The translations under genes were made by a program, and so were the position numbers. A DNA stretch of 64,000 bases, taken from Homarus americanus (Eukaryota > Arthropoda > Malacostraca > Decapoda > Nephropidae). The stretch spans positions 2,228,940 through 2,292,939 of the forward strand of contig NW_024720711.1 of assembly GCF_018991925.1 (NCBI RefSeq). Direction: 5' to 3'. Below the pieces are notes generated by a model, which was not told where the DNA came from, did no database searches, and was given only the letters and a program-made list of their open reading frames with translations. Positions 11,598-23,815 of this stretch are shown here, piece after piece; the stretch's first letter is position 1, and every line of letters begins with the position of its first letter.

Positions 11598-11648
<51 letters not shown>
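11465..11648. repeat. Purine-rich tract followed by (AC)n
   Basis: A GA-rich stretch (11465-11590) leads into a pure AC run at 11600-11648. Confidence 0.93.
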
Positions 11649-11649
<1 letters not shown>

Positions 11650-11785
11650 TATTCACGACAGCCCAACACTTGTACAGATGAATGGTTAACAATCATCTGT
11701 GCAATCGTAATCAGGTGTTGTATTAAGTAACGCGTTGGACAGGTATTCCACGTTTGTCAGCACCAGACCTTAAATCACCAGCGTG

Positions 11786-12062
11786 GTAGGATTAGGTTAG
11801 GTTAAGTTACATTTGGTTAGGTTAGATTTGGTTAAGTTAGGTTAGGTTTGGCTTGGTTAGATTACGTTATGTCAGGTTAATTTTGATCTGATTAGTTGGG
11901 TTAGGTTAGTTTACGCTGGATTAGGTTAAATTACGTTAAATCAGATTAGTTTAGGATAGATTAGGTTAAGCTAGGTTAGGTTAATTTCGTTTAGGCTAGA
12001 TTAGCTTAAACTAGGTTAAGTGAGGTTAAGTAAGGTTATGATAGGTTAAGTTAGGTCAGGTA
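11786..12062. repeat. Degenerate TTAGG (telomere-like) tract
   Basis: About 275 bases of mutated GGTTA units (ggtta, ggtttg, agatta, aagtta), the opposite strand orientation from 6905-7340. Confidence 0.85.
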
Positions 12063-12179
12063 AAGATGTGTCTTTCTACAACTGTGAAACTTTAAACTTT
12101 TATAAAGTAAATAAAGAGACAGACGGTAAACTTAAACACAAGTACAGGAGTTTCAGAACAAGGAGCACCAATGTCTTAA

Positions 12180-12700
12180 GAGTGTACAATGTTCTCTGTG
12201 TAGTCACAATGTAACACTAACAAAAGAGTTAAGACATTTTCTCCACTATAACAATAGCTCAACAGGTACTACAATGTTTTCTAGTTGGTAACACTATTTC
12301 AACTTGTACAGTGTTTTCTTTATGGCAACAATGTAATACGTTAATACGGTAAAAATTTCATGACTATTCCAATGTTTTTTTTTATATACGTTAACAATAT
12401 AATATCAAACTAGGTACAATATTTTCTCCATGGTCACAATAGTTTACGATGTACAATGTTATGTATATGGTAACAATGTAATCATTACCTCAATGTTTTT
12501 AAACACGGTTAAAATGTAATAAAAATGACCCACTATCTTACGGTATAAAATATTAATAAAAATACGGAATTCTTTACTGTACAAATGTAATAAAATGAAC
12601 CTATACTTTAAGGTAGAAATATATATAATAAAATTGCCCAATATTGTTCGTATAATAACAATATCATCTCGAGTACGATGCTCCAAATACAGCAACAGTA
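12180..12700. repeat. Decayed ~60-bp tandem repeat
   Basis: 'gtacaatgttttctc' followed by 'ggtaacaatgtaat' recurs with strong divergence near 12185, 12265, 12308, 12365, 12413, 12450, 12490 and 12580. The decreasing similarity along the stretch suggests an old array. Confidence 0.55.
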
Positions 12701-12717
12701 CCACAATACATTGGTAC

Positions 12718-12719
<2 letters not shown>

Positions 12720-12790
<71 letters not shown>
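12720..12790. repeat. (AC)n microsatellite
   Basis: AC run with one AAAC interruption at about 12749. Confidence 0.97.
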
Positions 12791-12795
<5 letters not shown>

Positions 12796-12859
12796 TAGTT
12801 TAGAAACGAATCAGGACGTAAATATCGTATGCAGTTTGGCCAGACAATGTTATTAAAAC

Positions 12860-13205
12860 TTCCTGTCGTAGTTATAAACCTCACATAAACCTCCTATCGT
12901 AGTTATAAACTTTCTATCGTAGGTATCAACCTCATATCGCAGTTATAACCCTCCTTATCGTAGTGATACACCTCTTAAAGTAGTTATAACTCTCCTATCG
13001 TAGTTATAAACCGCCATCTCATAGTAATAAAACTCTTATAAACCTCGTATCGTAGTTATAAACCTCATTATCGTAGTTACAAACCTCTTGAAGTAGTTAT
13101 ATCTCTCCTGTCGTAGTTATAAACCTCCTTTTAACCTCTTGTCGTAGTAAACCATCTATAGTAGTAATAAATCTCTTCCTCGGAGTTATAAATCCGTTGT
13201 TGTTA
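12860..13205. repeat. ~20-bp minisatellite ('atcgtagttataaacctc')
   Basis: About 16 imperfect copies, including 'ctatcgtagttataaacc' and 'cttaaagtagttataac'. Unrelated to the 'tactcaagggg' family. Confidence 0.88.
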
Positions 13206-13470
13206 GAGAGTTTGTTTTAATTGGCTCCGGGTGACCTAATGGAGTGGGCTGGTTGACGTAGCAGTTTTAGTCGGGACGTAATTGCTGCTTGACCTAGTTC
13301 TGTTTTTGTTTTTTGTCTTAATTACGCTGAAGCTCGTTTAACAGGCTTAAGTTTGGTGTAATTTGAGAAGTCGCTAATACCTACATGGGGCCTAGAGGTA
13401 ACCTAACCTAACCTTTGCTTAAGTATACCTAACTTAACCTAACTTAACCTAATTCCAAATTCGTCCTGAT
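13206..13470. other. Spacer
   Basis: Unique-looking, with short CCTAA/CTTAA units at about 13399-13450. Confidence 0.55.
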
Positions 13471-13740
13471 TTAAGATACCGTTTCCTTGTAACATACACA
13501 CAAAACAAATACATCCTGGTAATATAAAAAAAAAACCACCGGAAATCATGACCTTGTAACAAAACCACACAACAAACAAATATACACAAAACAAAAACAA
13601 ACAATAGACACACAATTATACACATTCTTGTAACAAAAACATAAAACAAACACACCAAAAATACACATCCTTGTAACAAAAACATACCATAACCCATATC
13701 CTTATCAGACAAACACACCAAAGTATATGTCCTTGTAGTG
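13471..13740. repeat. Decayed tandem repeat ('ccttgtaacaaaaacata')
   Basis: The phrase recurs at about 13485, 13550, 13624, 13669 and 13729 with CA-rich segments between. The minus-strand open frame here is a product of the repeat. Confidence 0.6.
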
Positions 13741-14093
13741 AAAAGTTCTCAAGAGAAGAAACACGTAACGCCATCATGAAGGAGGAGGAGGAACAGCCTG
13801 AAGAAGGGACTGGAGGAGTGTGGGTGTTGACAATAGGTAGTGGTGGTGGTGGTGGTGGGGGTTCAACATTGTTCTATACCTTACTTGAGTACACTTCTTC
13901 GATCCCTGGGCTATTGTGGGCGTGAAGTGGGGGCGGGCTACTTGGCTCCTTGATTGGGTCACGTGGTGAGTTGCGAGTTGGTTGGTTGCTTTGGTTGGTT
14001 TGGTTGGTTGGTTGATTAGGTTAGGATTAAGTTAGTATTAGAGTTATATTAAGTGAAATTAAATTAGATTGTCTTTATTCGGTTAGAAACTCC
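13741..14093. other. Spacer with GGT and TTGG runs
   Basis: A (GGT)n run at about 13838-13857 and a TTGG/GGTT run at about 13975-14017. Nothing coding recognised. Confidence 0.6.
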
Positions 14094-14130
<37 letters not shown>

Positions 14131-14206
14131 ACTTTCATCTAATTCAACGAACACTTTCACTGCGATGACACTTTTACTCACTACACTCTAATTAGCTTTC
14201 TTTAAG

Positions 14207-14243
<37 letters not shown>

Positions 14244-14473
14244 CTTATGAATTATATAAATGCGAAGAAACAATACTATTAATAATAACAGATATTTTAA
14301 TTAACCTTCACAGTATTCTCTTATAACTGTATCTCAGGAGTAATACAGTAATACATGTTGCTGTAGAGTAATACAAAAATATACAACTTGCTGTATTTTA
14401 TATTGTTATAATGGTTGGAATACATGTTGGTTAATTATGCTCTAATGTATAATGTATAATGTATAAGTAGGTG

Positions 14474-14518
<45 letters not shown>
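14094..14518. repeat. Three microsatellites: (AG)n, (TG)n, (TGTC)n
   Basis: AG at 14094-14129, TG at 14208-14242 and TGTC at 14472-14518, separated by AT-rich unique DNA. Confidence 0.95.
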
Positions 14519-14519
<1 letters not shown>

Positions 14520-15015
14520 CCACCACCTCCATAATAATCAACTACCACTACCAATCACCGCAATAAAACAACAACCACCACTACCACAACAACAACAATA
14601 AAACAACCACCACCAACCACCACCCCCCAACAACAACAAAAACAACAACACTAAAACAATCACCACCACCAACCACGATAGATTAACCACCACCACCAAC
14701 CACAATAAAACAACCACCATCTTAATATTTACGACCACAACTCCTGCAGCCACCACCACCACTACCATAAACAACAACAACGCTAAAACAACCACCACCA
14801 CCAACAACCACAATAAAACAAGCACCACCACTACCAACCACAATAAAACAACCACCACCACTACCAACCACAATAAAACAAGCACCACCACTACCAACCA
14901 CAATAAAACAACCACCACCACCAACAACCACAATAAAACAAGCACCACCACTACCAACCACAATAAAACAACCACCAGCTTAATATTTACAACCACAAAT
15001 CCTACCACCACTACC
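14519..15015. repeat. 30-bp CCA/CAA-rich minisatellite
   Basis: The unit contains 'accaaccacaataaaacaa' joined to 'gcaccaccact'. The cleanest copies lie at 14790-14975. A second segment, 'cttaatatttac' plus 'accacaa', recurs near 14721 and 14978, suggesting a larger duplication of about 257 bases. The 185-residue minus-strand frame (V/L/W/G-rich) is an artefact of the composition. Confidence 0.9.
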
Positions 15016-15460
15016 ACCACCACTGATGAATGGACACCACCAACAATGACCAACACCTGAGCTATCAACATCCCCTCGGCCAATTTATGTCTCATTTTTT
15101 TTTACCCAACACTGGAGCTATTAATGACCGGATGTCGATCACTCACCCGCCTCTGCCCTACACCGTCCAACTCACAAGCAAACTGTGATTAGTTTGGCTG
15201 ATGGTTTGTTGTAAATGAGCAAATTCGCCCATCAAATTATCGCTTCCCGGAGTCAGTTTAATGTGGTGATTGTAACTCAGTTTTGACGGCTTGGGGGAAA
15301 AATTGGGGGGGGGTGAGGAGAGGGGGGAGGTGATGGGAGAGGGGGCTGGTGAGGGGAGAGGAGAAGGAAGTGACGGGAGAGAGGGAGGGAGGTGAGGTGT
15401 TGATGAGTCATTAATTAGCGAAATGTGCTATTGTGTCTGAGTGTGTATGTCTGTCTGTCT
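15016..15460. other. Spacer with G-rich patch
   Basis: Unique DNA to about 15290, then a G/A-rich stretch at 15298-15395. Nothing coding recognised. Confidence 0.55.
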
Positions 15461-15463
15461 GTC

Positions 15464-15600
15464 TATGTGTTTGGGTGGGCTGTGTTTGTGCCTGTCTATG
15501 TGTTTGGGTGGGCTGTGTTTGTGTCTGTCTATGTGTTTGGATGGGCTGTGTTTGTGCCTCTGTTTATGTGTTTAGGTGGGCTGTGTTTGTAGGTTTTTGT
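15464..15600. repeat. 33-bp minisatellite, four copies
   Basis: 'tatgtgtttgggtgggctg' starts at 15464, 15497 and 15530, with a variant at 15565. TCTG/TCTC-rich low-complexity DNA continues to about 15725. Confidence 0.93.
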
Positions 15601-15888
15601 CATTCTGTCTGTTTGTCTTATTATCTCTGTATCTCTCTCTCTCTCTCTTTCTATCTGTTTCTGTCTGTCTCTGCCTCTCTGTCTATGTGTCAGTCTTTCT
15701 GTCTCTATCAGTCTGTCTGTCTGGTACAAGCATTGGTCTGTGCGTGTGGGCGTTGTAGACACGACAACTTGACCAATTACCGACGGACTTAACCCCAACT
15801 TGTGTGTGTAGATATATCACAAAAAGATCTGAGGAGGCGAGTTTGATGCTAACCAGTATTTTGTGTCAGTGTGGTGCAGACTTATGGC

Positions 15889-15992
15889 CTCTGTGTGTGT
15901 GTGTGTGTGTGTGTGCGTGTGTGTGCGTGTGTGTGTGTGTGTTTTTTTTTGTAATCCCTATCACTACTACTATCAACATCAAAATCATTACT

Positions 15993-16059
<67 letters not shown>

Positions 16060-16275
16060 CTCCTCTCAACCACCACCATCACCACCCCTACTCCCCCAAC
16101 CACCACCACAACTACCAATCATTCCCCCTACTTAACCATCATCTCATTCAACTCCCCCAACCACCGCCCCAACCCCTCTCAACCAGAACCACCTCACCAA
16201 ACTCCCCCCATCACCACGACCCCAACTCTCTCCATCACCACGACCCCCAACACCCCCTCCCCACCATGACCGTCT
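15889..16275. repeat. (TG)n, (TCA)n and CCA-rich block
   Basis: TG with CG interruptions at 15889-15941, a T run, TCA triplets at 15994-16058, then CCA/CCCC-rich DNA to 16275 containing a duplicated 'catcaccacgacccc'. Several frames stay open as poly-H, poly-I, poly-M or poly-D; none is a gene. Confidence 0.95.
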
Positions 16276-16416
16276 GACCCTCCAACACACAGCATCTCCT
16301 TCTGCCTCCTCAACAAACACACTCACGGAAAAGATCACCATTTTTCTCCACACGTCAATAATATCTGCACACTCGAATTGCCTCAGTCATGATAAATGTC
16401 AACAAAAATGGATGGT

Positions 16417-16583
16417 GTTGTGTGTGTGTGTGTGTGCGTGCGTTAAAGGTGCCTGCCTTAATTACCACTTAACCTGTGACCTTAATGATGGTACCGCCAT
16501 GTCTGTTAGACCTTTAAATGTTTTGGTGTTCATGAATGTAATGTTGATGTTGAATGTACTCATTTATATACCTATACAATTAT

Positions 16584-16634
<51 letters not shown>
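16417..16634. repeat. Short (TG)n and longer (AC)n
   Basis: TG at about 16419-16441 and AC at 16585-16634, with unique sequence between them. Confidence 0.93.
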
Positions 16635-16636
<2 letters not shown>

Positions 16637-16811
16637 TGAACGCACTGTAGCAGAATAAACAAAGTCTTATGAGTAATACTATTTAAAAAATGTTTCGCTG
16701 TCATGTTCACTGTAATCTGAGTCAATGGTGTTACGTACAGTAGTTCATTCTCGGATATAGTAGTACAGTAGTAGTAGGAGGAGGATTTTCTGCTGTTATT
16801 GTTGTTGTATT

Positions 16812-16839
16812 CTTATTATTATTATTATTATTATTATTA

Positions 16840-16871
<32 letters not shown>

Positions 16872-16950
16872 TGTATTATTATTATTAGTAGTAGTAGTAG
16901 TAGTAGTAATAGTAGTAGTATTAATAGCAGTAATAGTAGTAATAGTAGTA
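16812..16950. repeat. (TTA)n-(TAG)n compound microsatellite
   Basis: ATT triplets with TGT interruptions (16812-16886) pass into TAG/TAA triplets (16887-16950). Confidence 0.95.
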
Positions 16951-17034
16951 GGGGTTTTGTTATTATTGTTGTTGTTGTAGCTATTGAAGTTGTTGTATTA
17001 TTATTATTATTTCCATTCAAAAAAAAAAGAATAT

Positions 17035-17652
17035 AAGGGGAAACAGATAACTAGAGAGGAAGATAAACGAGTGGATGAAGTGAGATACAATAACGTTTGA
17101 TAAGAGGAAGATATAAAGCTTTAGGATAAACGATGTGTAGGGTAACGTTGATGAAATGTGGAGGGGAGGCGCGGAGAGGAGAGGAGAGGGAGAGAAGAAA
17201 AATGATTCAGACAGACAGAAAGACAGAGAGAGAGACTGAGAGGAAATAAGACAGGTGAACAGATAGACAGAAAGGAGGAGTGAAAGACAATGAGAAATAC
17301 GGGGAGAGAGAGTGTGAGAGTAGAAGTATATGCATATGTGAGAAGGGAAATCACTAAAAGGAAAGAGAAAGAGAGAGAGAGAAAGAGAGAAGGCTGAACA
17401 AACTACATTTCAACGCCAGAGGAAATTGTCAAGAGATAATGGAATTTGAGACATCTCTCTGGGAGGGGGAGAGAGATAGTCGTGGTGGTGATACATATGC
17501 ATTTTTTTTAGGAGGGGAGAGAGAGACACAGAGAGACAAGACCTTGGTAAACAGAACCACTGGAGGGAGAGAGAGATAACACAATTTTGAGACATCATTC
17601 TGGAGTGTGAAATGTGGTGTAGACATTGGAAACTGTAAAGTGTGTATATTGT

Positions 17653-17699
<47 letters not shown>

Positions 17700-17810
17700 G
17701 TGAAAGTGAGAGAAAGAAGGAGAAAGGCTGAAAAGAAACAATGATATAAAGAAAATAGGAAATAAAGAATAAGGGAAAGAAGAACAACAGACAGACAGAC
17801 AGACAGACAT
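17035..17810. repeat. Purine-rich low-complexity stretch with (GA)n
   Basis: GA-rich DNA throughout. A 'gagacatc' to 'gggagagagaga' segment is duplicated at about 17448 and 17590, a pure GA run lies at 17656-17694 and CAGA units at 17790-17808. Confidence 0.85.
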
Positions 17811-18207
17811 TAAACCAAAGTTAACCAATTTAACTCATATTACAACACATAACATCATTCAAATTAACATTAAATATCTCACAACATGTTAAAGATTTAT
17901 AGTTATACCATAACTTGGAGAACATATAATTAACTTAAAACCTAATTAACATAACCAACTAATTTAATTAACCCAACTAACTTAACTAACAATACAGATT
18001 CCTTGATTTGGGGAAGGTGTTCACTTGTTCAAATTAGTTGTATAATGTGTGTTAAAGTGTATACACATGTTCAGCATATTGGATATGTATGCCGAGGATG
18101 TCTGACAGAAATATACATTAAGTTAATGTGTATCTGTATCAGTAAATAAATGTAAGCAAGTTAAAATTAATACTTATGTTGGTTAGTTAAATACATGTGT
18201 CTGTACT
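17811..18207. other. AT-rich spacer
   Basis: Rich in 'taactt', 'aattaac' and similar words, possibly an extremely decayed TTAAC repeat. No gene recognised. Confidence 0.5.
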
Positions 18208-18253
18208 GTATGTGTATGTATGTATGTATGTATGTATGTATGTATGTATGTAT
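18208..18253. repeat. (TATG)n microsatellite
   Basis: About ten TATG units. Confidence 0.97.
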
Positions 18254-19194
18254 GCCTACTCAGCAGTAATTGGGGACTTCGATGTTAATCAATTTGTGGA
18301 TCGTGTTCCGAGGTAATGGTTAGCCAGTGCAGTTGGCGAGTTGTCCGGTCTTCTCAGACTATTCCTCGTTACTTTACGGTGTGGTTGTTGTATTGGCGAC
18401 AGCTTCTACACCTTGAACATATTCACGCCATGGTGGCCATTGGGCCGGCCATCCTCGTACACGAAGGGCAACCATTATTATGTTTGTGTGTGTTTGTATG
18501 TATTTATGTGTACGTGTATGCATGTATGTATGATTAGTTGTTATATTTTATATGTAAACAAACTGATTTGAACACCATGCATTAATTTTAGATTCAAGAG
18601 AAATACGTATTGAGAAAGCACGTGTGATTCCTACAGTCAGCTGATATAGACAAACAATCTGACAGAAACTCGAAAATCGGTAATAATTTATATAATAAGG
18701 TCGGATCCCCTGAAGATTCGCCGCCCCAAATGATTTCTTCAGATGATTAAGCACCCGAATGCTACCTGGGAGTTAGGTTAGGTTAGGTTAAAGTGGTTAA
18801 ACTAAAGTGAAACAAACTATATAGGGCTATTCTTCATGCACTTTACTCCCCACCCCCCAAAAAAAAAATACGACAAATCTGTAATATTCTGTATCAATAA
18901 CAAACAAACAAACAAAAAACACAGACCTAAGATGAAGCATTAACTTACTTGACGACCATGAAATACAGGTGACAGGTGAGACGTTTGTTGACATAGGTAT
19001 TTAAAGAGAAATTAAATATACCTTGAAGACAAAATATTTCAGGAGTATATAAACACCCGTCTAGTTGGCAACACCGGCAGTGAGGGAGGGGGAGAAAGTG
19101 TTGCCAGGTAAAGACAGACGCCAACCCCTTCTATTACAGTATTGCCATTAGTACACTCCAACCCTGGGATTGGCAATTAGTATATAGATAGTAG
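18254..19194. other. Largely unique stretch
   Basis: No gene or repeat family recognised. It contains three TTAGG units at 18775-18790 and an A run at about 18860-18869. The overlapping plus-strand frames at 18316-18571 (about 75 residues) show no known motif. It is one of the better places for an expression search. Confidence 0.5.
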
Positions 19195-19318
19195 TGTAAT
19201 GGAGAGGAAGGGGGGGGGGAGGGTTTGAGGGAGAAGGGGAAGAGAGAATGAGGAAGGAAGAGAGAGAGGGAAAGGGAAGAAAGAGAGAGTGAGGGAAGAG
19301 AGAGAGAGAGAGAGAGCC
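19195..19318. repeat. G/A-rich tract
   Basis: GGGGGAGG and GAGAGAG blocks; the minus-strand serine/leucine frame comes from it. Confidence 0.85.
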
Positions 19319-20103
19319 TGCCTGTGTGACGGTCTACCACCTTTCACAATTGCTTAAGGTTGTTCTAATAGTTTTGCTTTAACTTGCATTAATATTTATG
19401 GTAACCTTTCCGCAAACACCGACCCAAAAAAATTAGAGAAAAAACAACGAAAAATAATAATGGAGTTTTTTTATGTTCAATACAAATGTGATAATGACAG
19501 TTTTGGAGAACTGTATAATTATTGAGTTATGACCCCATCCTACCCTGTCAGTCCTGATCTAACCAATGATGGGCAGGGCGTCGAAGCAGAGGTAAAATGT
19601 GGAATTAAAAACAACAAAATGACCCTAACCTAACCTAACCTAACCTGATCACTGTTGGGTAATTATTTTGTAAACGCTGACATGCACGATTTAGATTCAT
19701 AAGCATTTTGTGTGGAATATTAACCTTATTATTAATATTATTGTTGTTGGTGTTTTCTATTTATCCTTCCTTTTCACTCTCTATTTTAATCGTCCTTCAG
19801 TTCTTTTACATTATTTTCTCTCTCTCTCCTATTTGGTTTCACTCTCCTTTCGTTCTTTTTCTCACCTCGTTTCACCTCTAATTAACCGCCTCCCTCTCAC
19901 CCCTTGCTATCTCTCCCCTTCTACCACCAGCAAACAACCCGCCACGAGGAAGAGAATATAGAAAACCTAATAAATTTAAGGGGAGACTGAACCTCTTATG
20001 TGTGAGGGTAGTAAGTCAGATTAACCTTGGTATCTTGACCTAACCTAACCTATAAGCTAAGCTACAGTAAACTAAGCTAACTTAACATTAAAAAGTGGAT
20101 TGG
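19319..20103. other. Spacer with short CCTAA runs
   Basis: CCTAA units at 19626-19645 and 20039-20051, with otherwise unique-looking sequence. No gene recognised. Confidence 0.55.
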
Positions 20104-20104
20104 T

Positions 20105-20184
<80 letters not shown>

Positions 20185-20188
20185 GAAG
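20104..20188. repeat. (GA)n microsatellite
   Basis: About 85 bases of GA with one AA interruption. Confidence 0.97.
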
Positions 20189-20296
20189 ACGTAAATATAA
20201 AGACATAATAATTAAAGATAATGTTTATATATACATCACTTTAATTCAACCTAATATCTTAACTATATTTATTATGTGTTGGTGTAAAGACGACTT

Positions 20297-20905
20297 GTGT
20301 GTGTGTGTGTGTATGAAGAGAGAGCGAGAGAGAGAGAGTGAGAAAATTGAGAGACCGAGTGATAAAGAGAGAAAGAAAATAGAGAGAGAGAGAGAGATTA
20401 AAATATAGTAATAAAATAGAATAATATTTTAAGAAGGAAGACCAAGAATAAAATCAATTGAGATGTAAGATAAATGGAAAAGTAGTAAAAAGAGGAAACA
20501 GCATTGAAAACATAATTAGTGGAAGACAAAGAACAAAGAAGAATAAGCGTAGATGTGGTAAACGTGGAAGAGGAATTAGGGAGAAGAAGAAGAAGAATTA
20601 GAGGAAGACAAAGAAGAAAATGGCTGAGAAGATTGAAGAGGATTTGTGAGAGAATCGGGAATAATAATAAGGCAGGAACTACGAAGAAAACGAAGAAGAA
20701 GAAAAAGAGGAAGAAGAAGAAGAGGAGGAGAAGCGGAACAACAAGAAGGAGAAAACAACAACAATAGAGTGCTGTGACAGGACGAAGAATAAAATGGCCA
20801 GATGAGGTTAAAGAAGAAATGAGAGAGAGAGGGAGAGAGAGAGAGAGAGAGCAGAACAACACCCACTAGAGAGAATATAAAGAGAAAGGGAGGGAGGGAG
20901 AGAGA
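20297..20905. repeat. Purine-rich block (GA, GAA) with short (TG)n
   Basis: TG at 20297-20311, GA patches at 20318-20395, GAA/GGAA-rich DNA at 20520-20765 and GA at 20818-20852. A degenerate segment, 'gaagacaaagaa' plus 'aatagaagaa' types, hints at a ~100-base decayed repeat. Long minus-strand frames here reflect composition. Confidence 0.8.
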
Positions 20906-21016
20906 CAGAATTAATAAGACACATATTAAACTGAGTTCTTTTTAAAATTCTCTAAGTTGAGGACATGAGAATGAAATTACTGCGTCTTAGTGTGCATGAT
21001 GATGAGGAGGAGAACG

Positions 21017-21216
21017 TAGTGCCCTCCTTGGCCTCCGTGCCCTCCCTGTCCATCCTACCCTCCCTGCCAGCCTTTACTGCCCCTCCCTGCTTTACCTGCC
21101 TATCCTCCCTGTCAGCCCTTGCTGCCCTCCTTGCATTACCTTCCTGCTCTCCCAACCCTTACTGCCCCTCTCGCCCTTATTGCCCGTTCTGCCCTGCCCT
21201 TCCAGCCCCTGTACTC
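21017..21216. repeat. Degenerate 'tgccctccctg' repeat
   Basis: 'ccctccctg', 'cctgccag' and 'ttactgcccc' recur irregularly and lead into the 72-bp array. Probably a more decayed edge of the same array or a separate old one. Confidence 0.65.
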
Positions 21217-21570
21217 CCAGCTCCCTCTGTGACGGCACCTGTAACCTTCCAGCTCCCTCTGTGGCCTGCATGTGACGGTCCCTGTGCTCCAGCTCCCTCT
21301 GTGACGGCACCTGTAACCTTCCAGCTCCCTCTGTGGCCTGCATGTGACGGTCCCTGTGCTCCAGCTCCCTCTGTGACGGCACCTGTAACCTTCCAGCTCC
21401 CTCTGTGGCCTGCATGTGACGGTCCCTGTGCTCCAGCTCCCCCAGACGGCACCTGTAACCTTCCAGCCCCCTCTGTGGCCTGCATGTGACGGCCCCTGTG
21501 CTCCAGCTCCCTCTGTGACGGCATGTGACGGTCCCTGTGCTCCAGCTCCCTCTGTGACGGCATGTGACGA
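21217..21570. repeat. 72-bp minisatellite
   Basis: Units start at 21217, 21289 and 21361, with shortened copies to 21570. Each contains 'ccagctccctctgtgacgg' twice in variant form, so the 72-base unit is itself an old duplication of ~32 and ~40 bases. Right-hand copies lack the 'acctgtaacc' half. Because 72 is a multiple of 3, several frames on both strands stay open; no coding flank is seen. Confidence 0.93.
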
Positions 21571-21699
21571 TGGTGTAAACACTAGAGATTGAACCTAAAC
21601 TGAGAGAGATAATTACTTGAGTCAATATTTACTCTGCACTCTATATAGTAAAGGAGGGAACTGTCTCTCTCTTACTCGACTCTACCAACTATGAGACTT

Positions 21700-21815
21700 T
21701 GGAGACGTAGGGGTGATAGGTCGTGAGGTACATAGGTAGGGGTGATAGGTCGTGAGGTACATAGGTAGGGTGTGATAGGTCGTGAGGTACATAGGTAGGG
21801 GTGATAGATAGGGAT
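21700..21815. repeat. ~30-bp minisatellite, four copies
   Basis: 'gtgataggtcgtgaggtac' plus 'ataggtagg' repeated. Confidence 0.92.
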
Positions 21816-21837
21816 AGGTATTATTATTGAGGGGAAC

Positions 21838-21955
21838 TTGGTGTGAGTTGTCTGTTGTGAGGGAAAAGTTGTCTGTTGGGAGGGAAAAGTTGTCTGTTGT
21901 AAGGGAAAAGTTGTTTTATGTTGTAAAGGGAAATTTGTCCGTGGTGAGGGGAAAG
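21838..21955. repeat. ~22-bp minisatellite
   Basis: 'agttgtctgttgtgaggga' recurs about five times with small changes; a 'caacaaccactatca' duplication follows near 22047-22075. Confidence 0.8.
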
Positions 21956-22256
21956 AATTACCATAATCACATCCCACCACTTTCACTACTAACCCTTCTA
22001 CCACCACTACCACTATGGCAACTTCAACCTCTCTTACCACTATCACAACAACCACTATCACAACAACCACTATCATCCCTATACGATATAAATAATTACT
22101 CAGATTATATTGTATGTGTTTCCTTATAATCGTCGTGTCTAAGGTATGCGTATTTTTCCCCCTACGAAAATGTCTTTACTACGATGAGAAGCCATAACTG
22201 TGGTAAAGATATGTGTAAAATATTAAAAATTGAACTCGATCTAGATATTAATGGTG

Positions 22257-22540
22257 GGAATTTCCATACCAAATCTCATATCGATCGGAGAAGTCATTGT
22301 GAAGTTATTGTATAGGCACGGTTAGTTGTACCTTTTGGATTTTAGATTTTTTGAGACGATAGGGGCCATAGGTTTATTGAATAGGTATGAAAAGTGATGA
22401 TAATTTGATGATGTTTAGATATTCATGGCTTACAGTTGTTGGCCAAATTTCAGTTCTATCCGAGAAGTGTTTTTTAAGTTATTACAAATTTTGGAAAGAC
22501 AGACAGCCAGACAGATGAACAGACAGGGTAAATATATAGT
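22257..22540. repeat. Two diverged copies of a ~180-bp interspersed-type repeat
   Basis: 'accaaatctcatatcgatcggagaagt' type wording at 22268 reappears at 22447 as 'ccaaatttcagttctatcc' plus 'gagaagtg', each followed by 'aagttatt'. The second copy runs into 'gacagacagcc'. I recall this 'ccaaatttcag...gacagacag' word order as common in arthropod dispersed repeats, without a precise family name. Confidence 0.5.
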
Positions 22541-22595
22541 TGGAGCTTAAGAAAATAATATTTAATCTTCGTAATCGTTGTTTTTCTGGGTAATG

Positions 22596-22820
<225 letters not shown>

Positions 22821-22861
22821 ATCATCATCAGTCTTTGTTGGTGATTATCCCTGACTCACAT

Positions 22862-22902
22862 GGTCTTACACACAATCACTTTCTTACATACACTCACACA
22901 GT

Positions 22903-22934
<32 letters not shown>

Positions 22935-23815
22935 GTCACACACACACACACACACACAGTCTTACACACTCATGTCTTTACACACACATACACACACTCA
23001 GACAGTCACACACACACACACACAGTCTTACACACACTCATACGGTCACACACTCACACAGTCTTACACACACTCACACAGACACACACTCACACAGTCT
23101 CACACACACAATCTTACACACACACACAGTCTTACACACACACCCATACAATCTTACACACACCACACAGTCTTACACACACACCATACAATCTACACAC
23201 ACTCACACAGTACACACACACACACACACACCCATACAATCCACACACACTCACACAGTACACAACACACACACACACACACACACCACACAGTCTTACA
23301 CACACACCCATACAATCTTACACACACTCACACAGTCTTACACACACACTCATACTCACACATTACACACACACACAGTCTTACACACACACATACACAG
23401 TCTTACACACACACACACAGTCTGACACACACACACATACAACTACACACACTCACACAGTCACACACACTCACACAGTCTTACACACACACCCATACAA
23501 TCTACACACACACTCACACAGTCTTACACACACTCACAGACACACACTCACACACACACACACCCATACAATCTACACACACTCACACAGTCACACACAC
23601 ACACACACACACACACACAGTCTTACACACACTCATACGGTCTTACACACACTCATACGGTCTTACATACACTCACACAGTCTTACACACACTCACAGTC
23701 TGACACCCACTCACAATCTTACACATACACTCATACAGTCTTACACACACTCACAATCTTACATACACTCACACAGTCTTACACACACTCACATACCACA
23801 ACACTCACAACTGTG
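22862..23815. repeat. AC-rich minisatellite ('cacacagtcttacacaca')
   Basis: About 950 bases of AC broken by 'gtctta', 'ctcatac', 'cccatacaatc' and 'ctcacagac', giving an irregular 20-28-base period. Blocks such as 'cacccatacaatc' recur at 23149, 23230, 23306, 23490 and 23562. Overlapping frames of 196, 324 and 243 residues, all histidine/threonine-rich, are artefacts. Confidence 0.95.

Noticed and set aside
15804..16277. Poly-isoleucine, poly-histidine, poly-methionine and poly-aspartate frames
   Set aside because: Translations of (TCA)n, with TG and CCA-rich neighbours.
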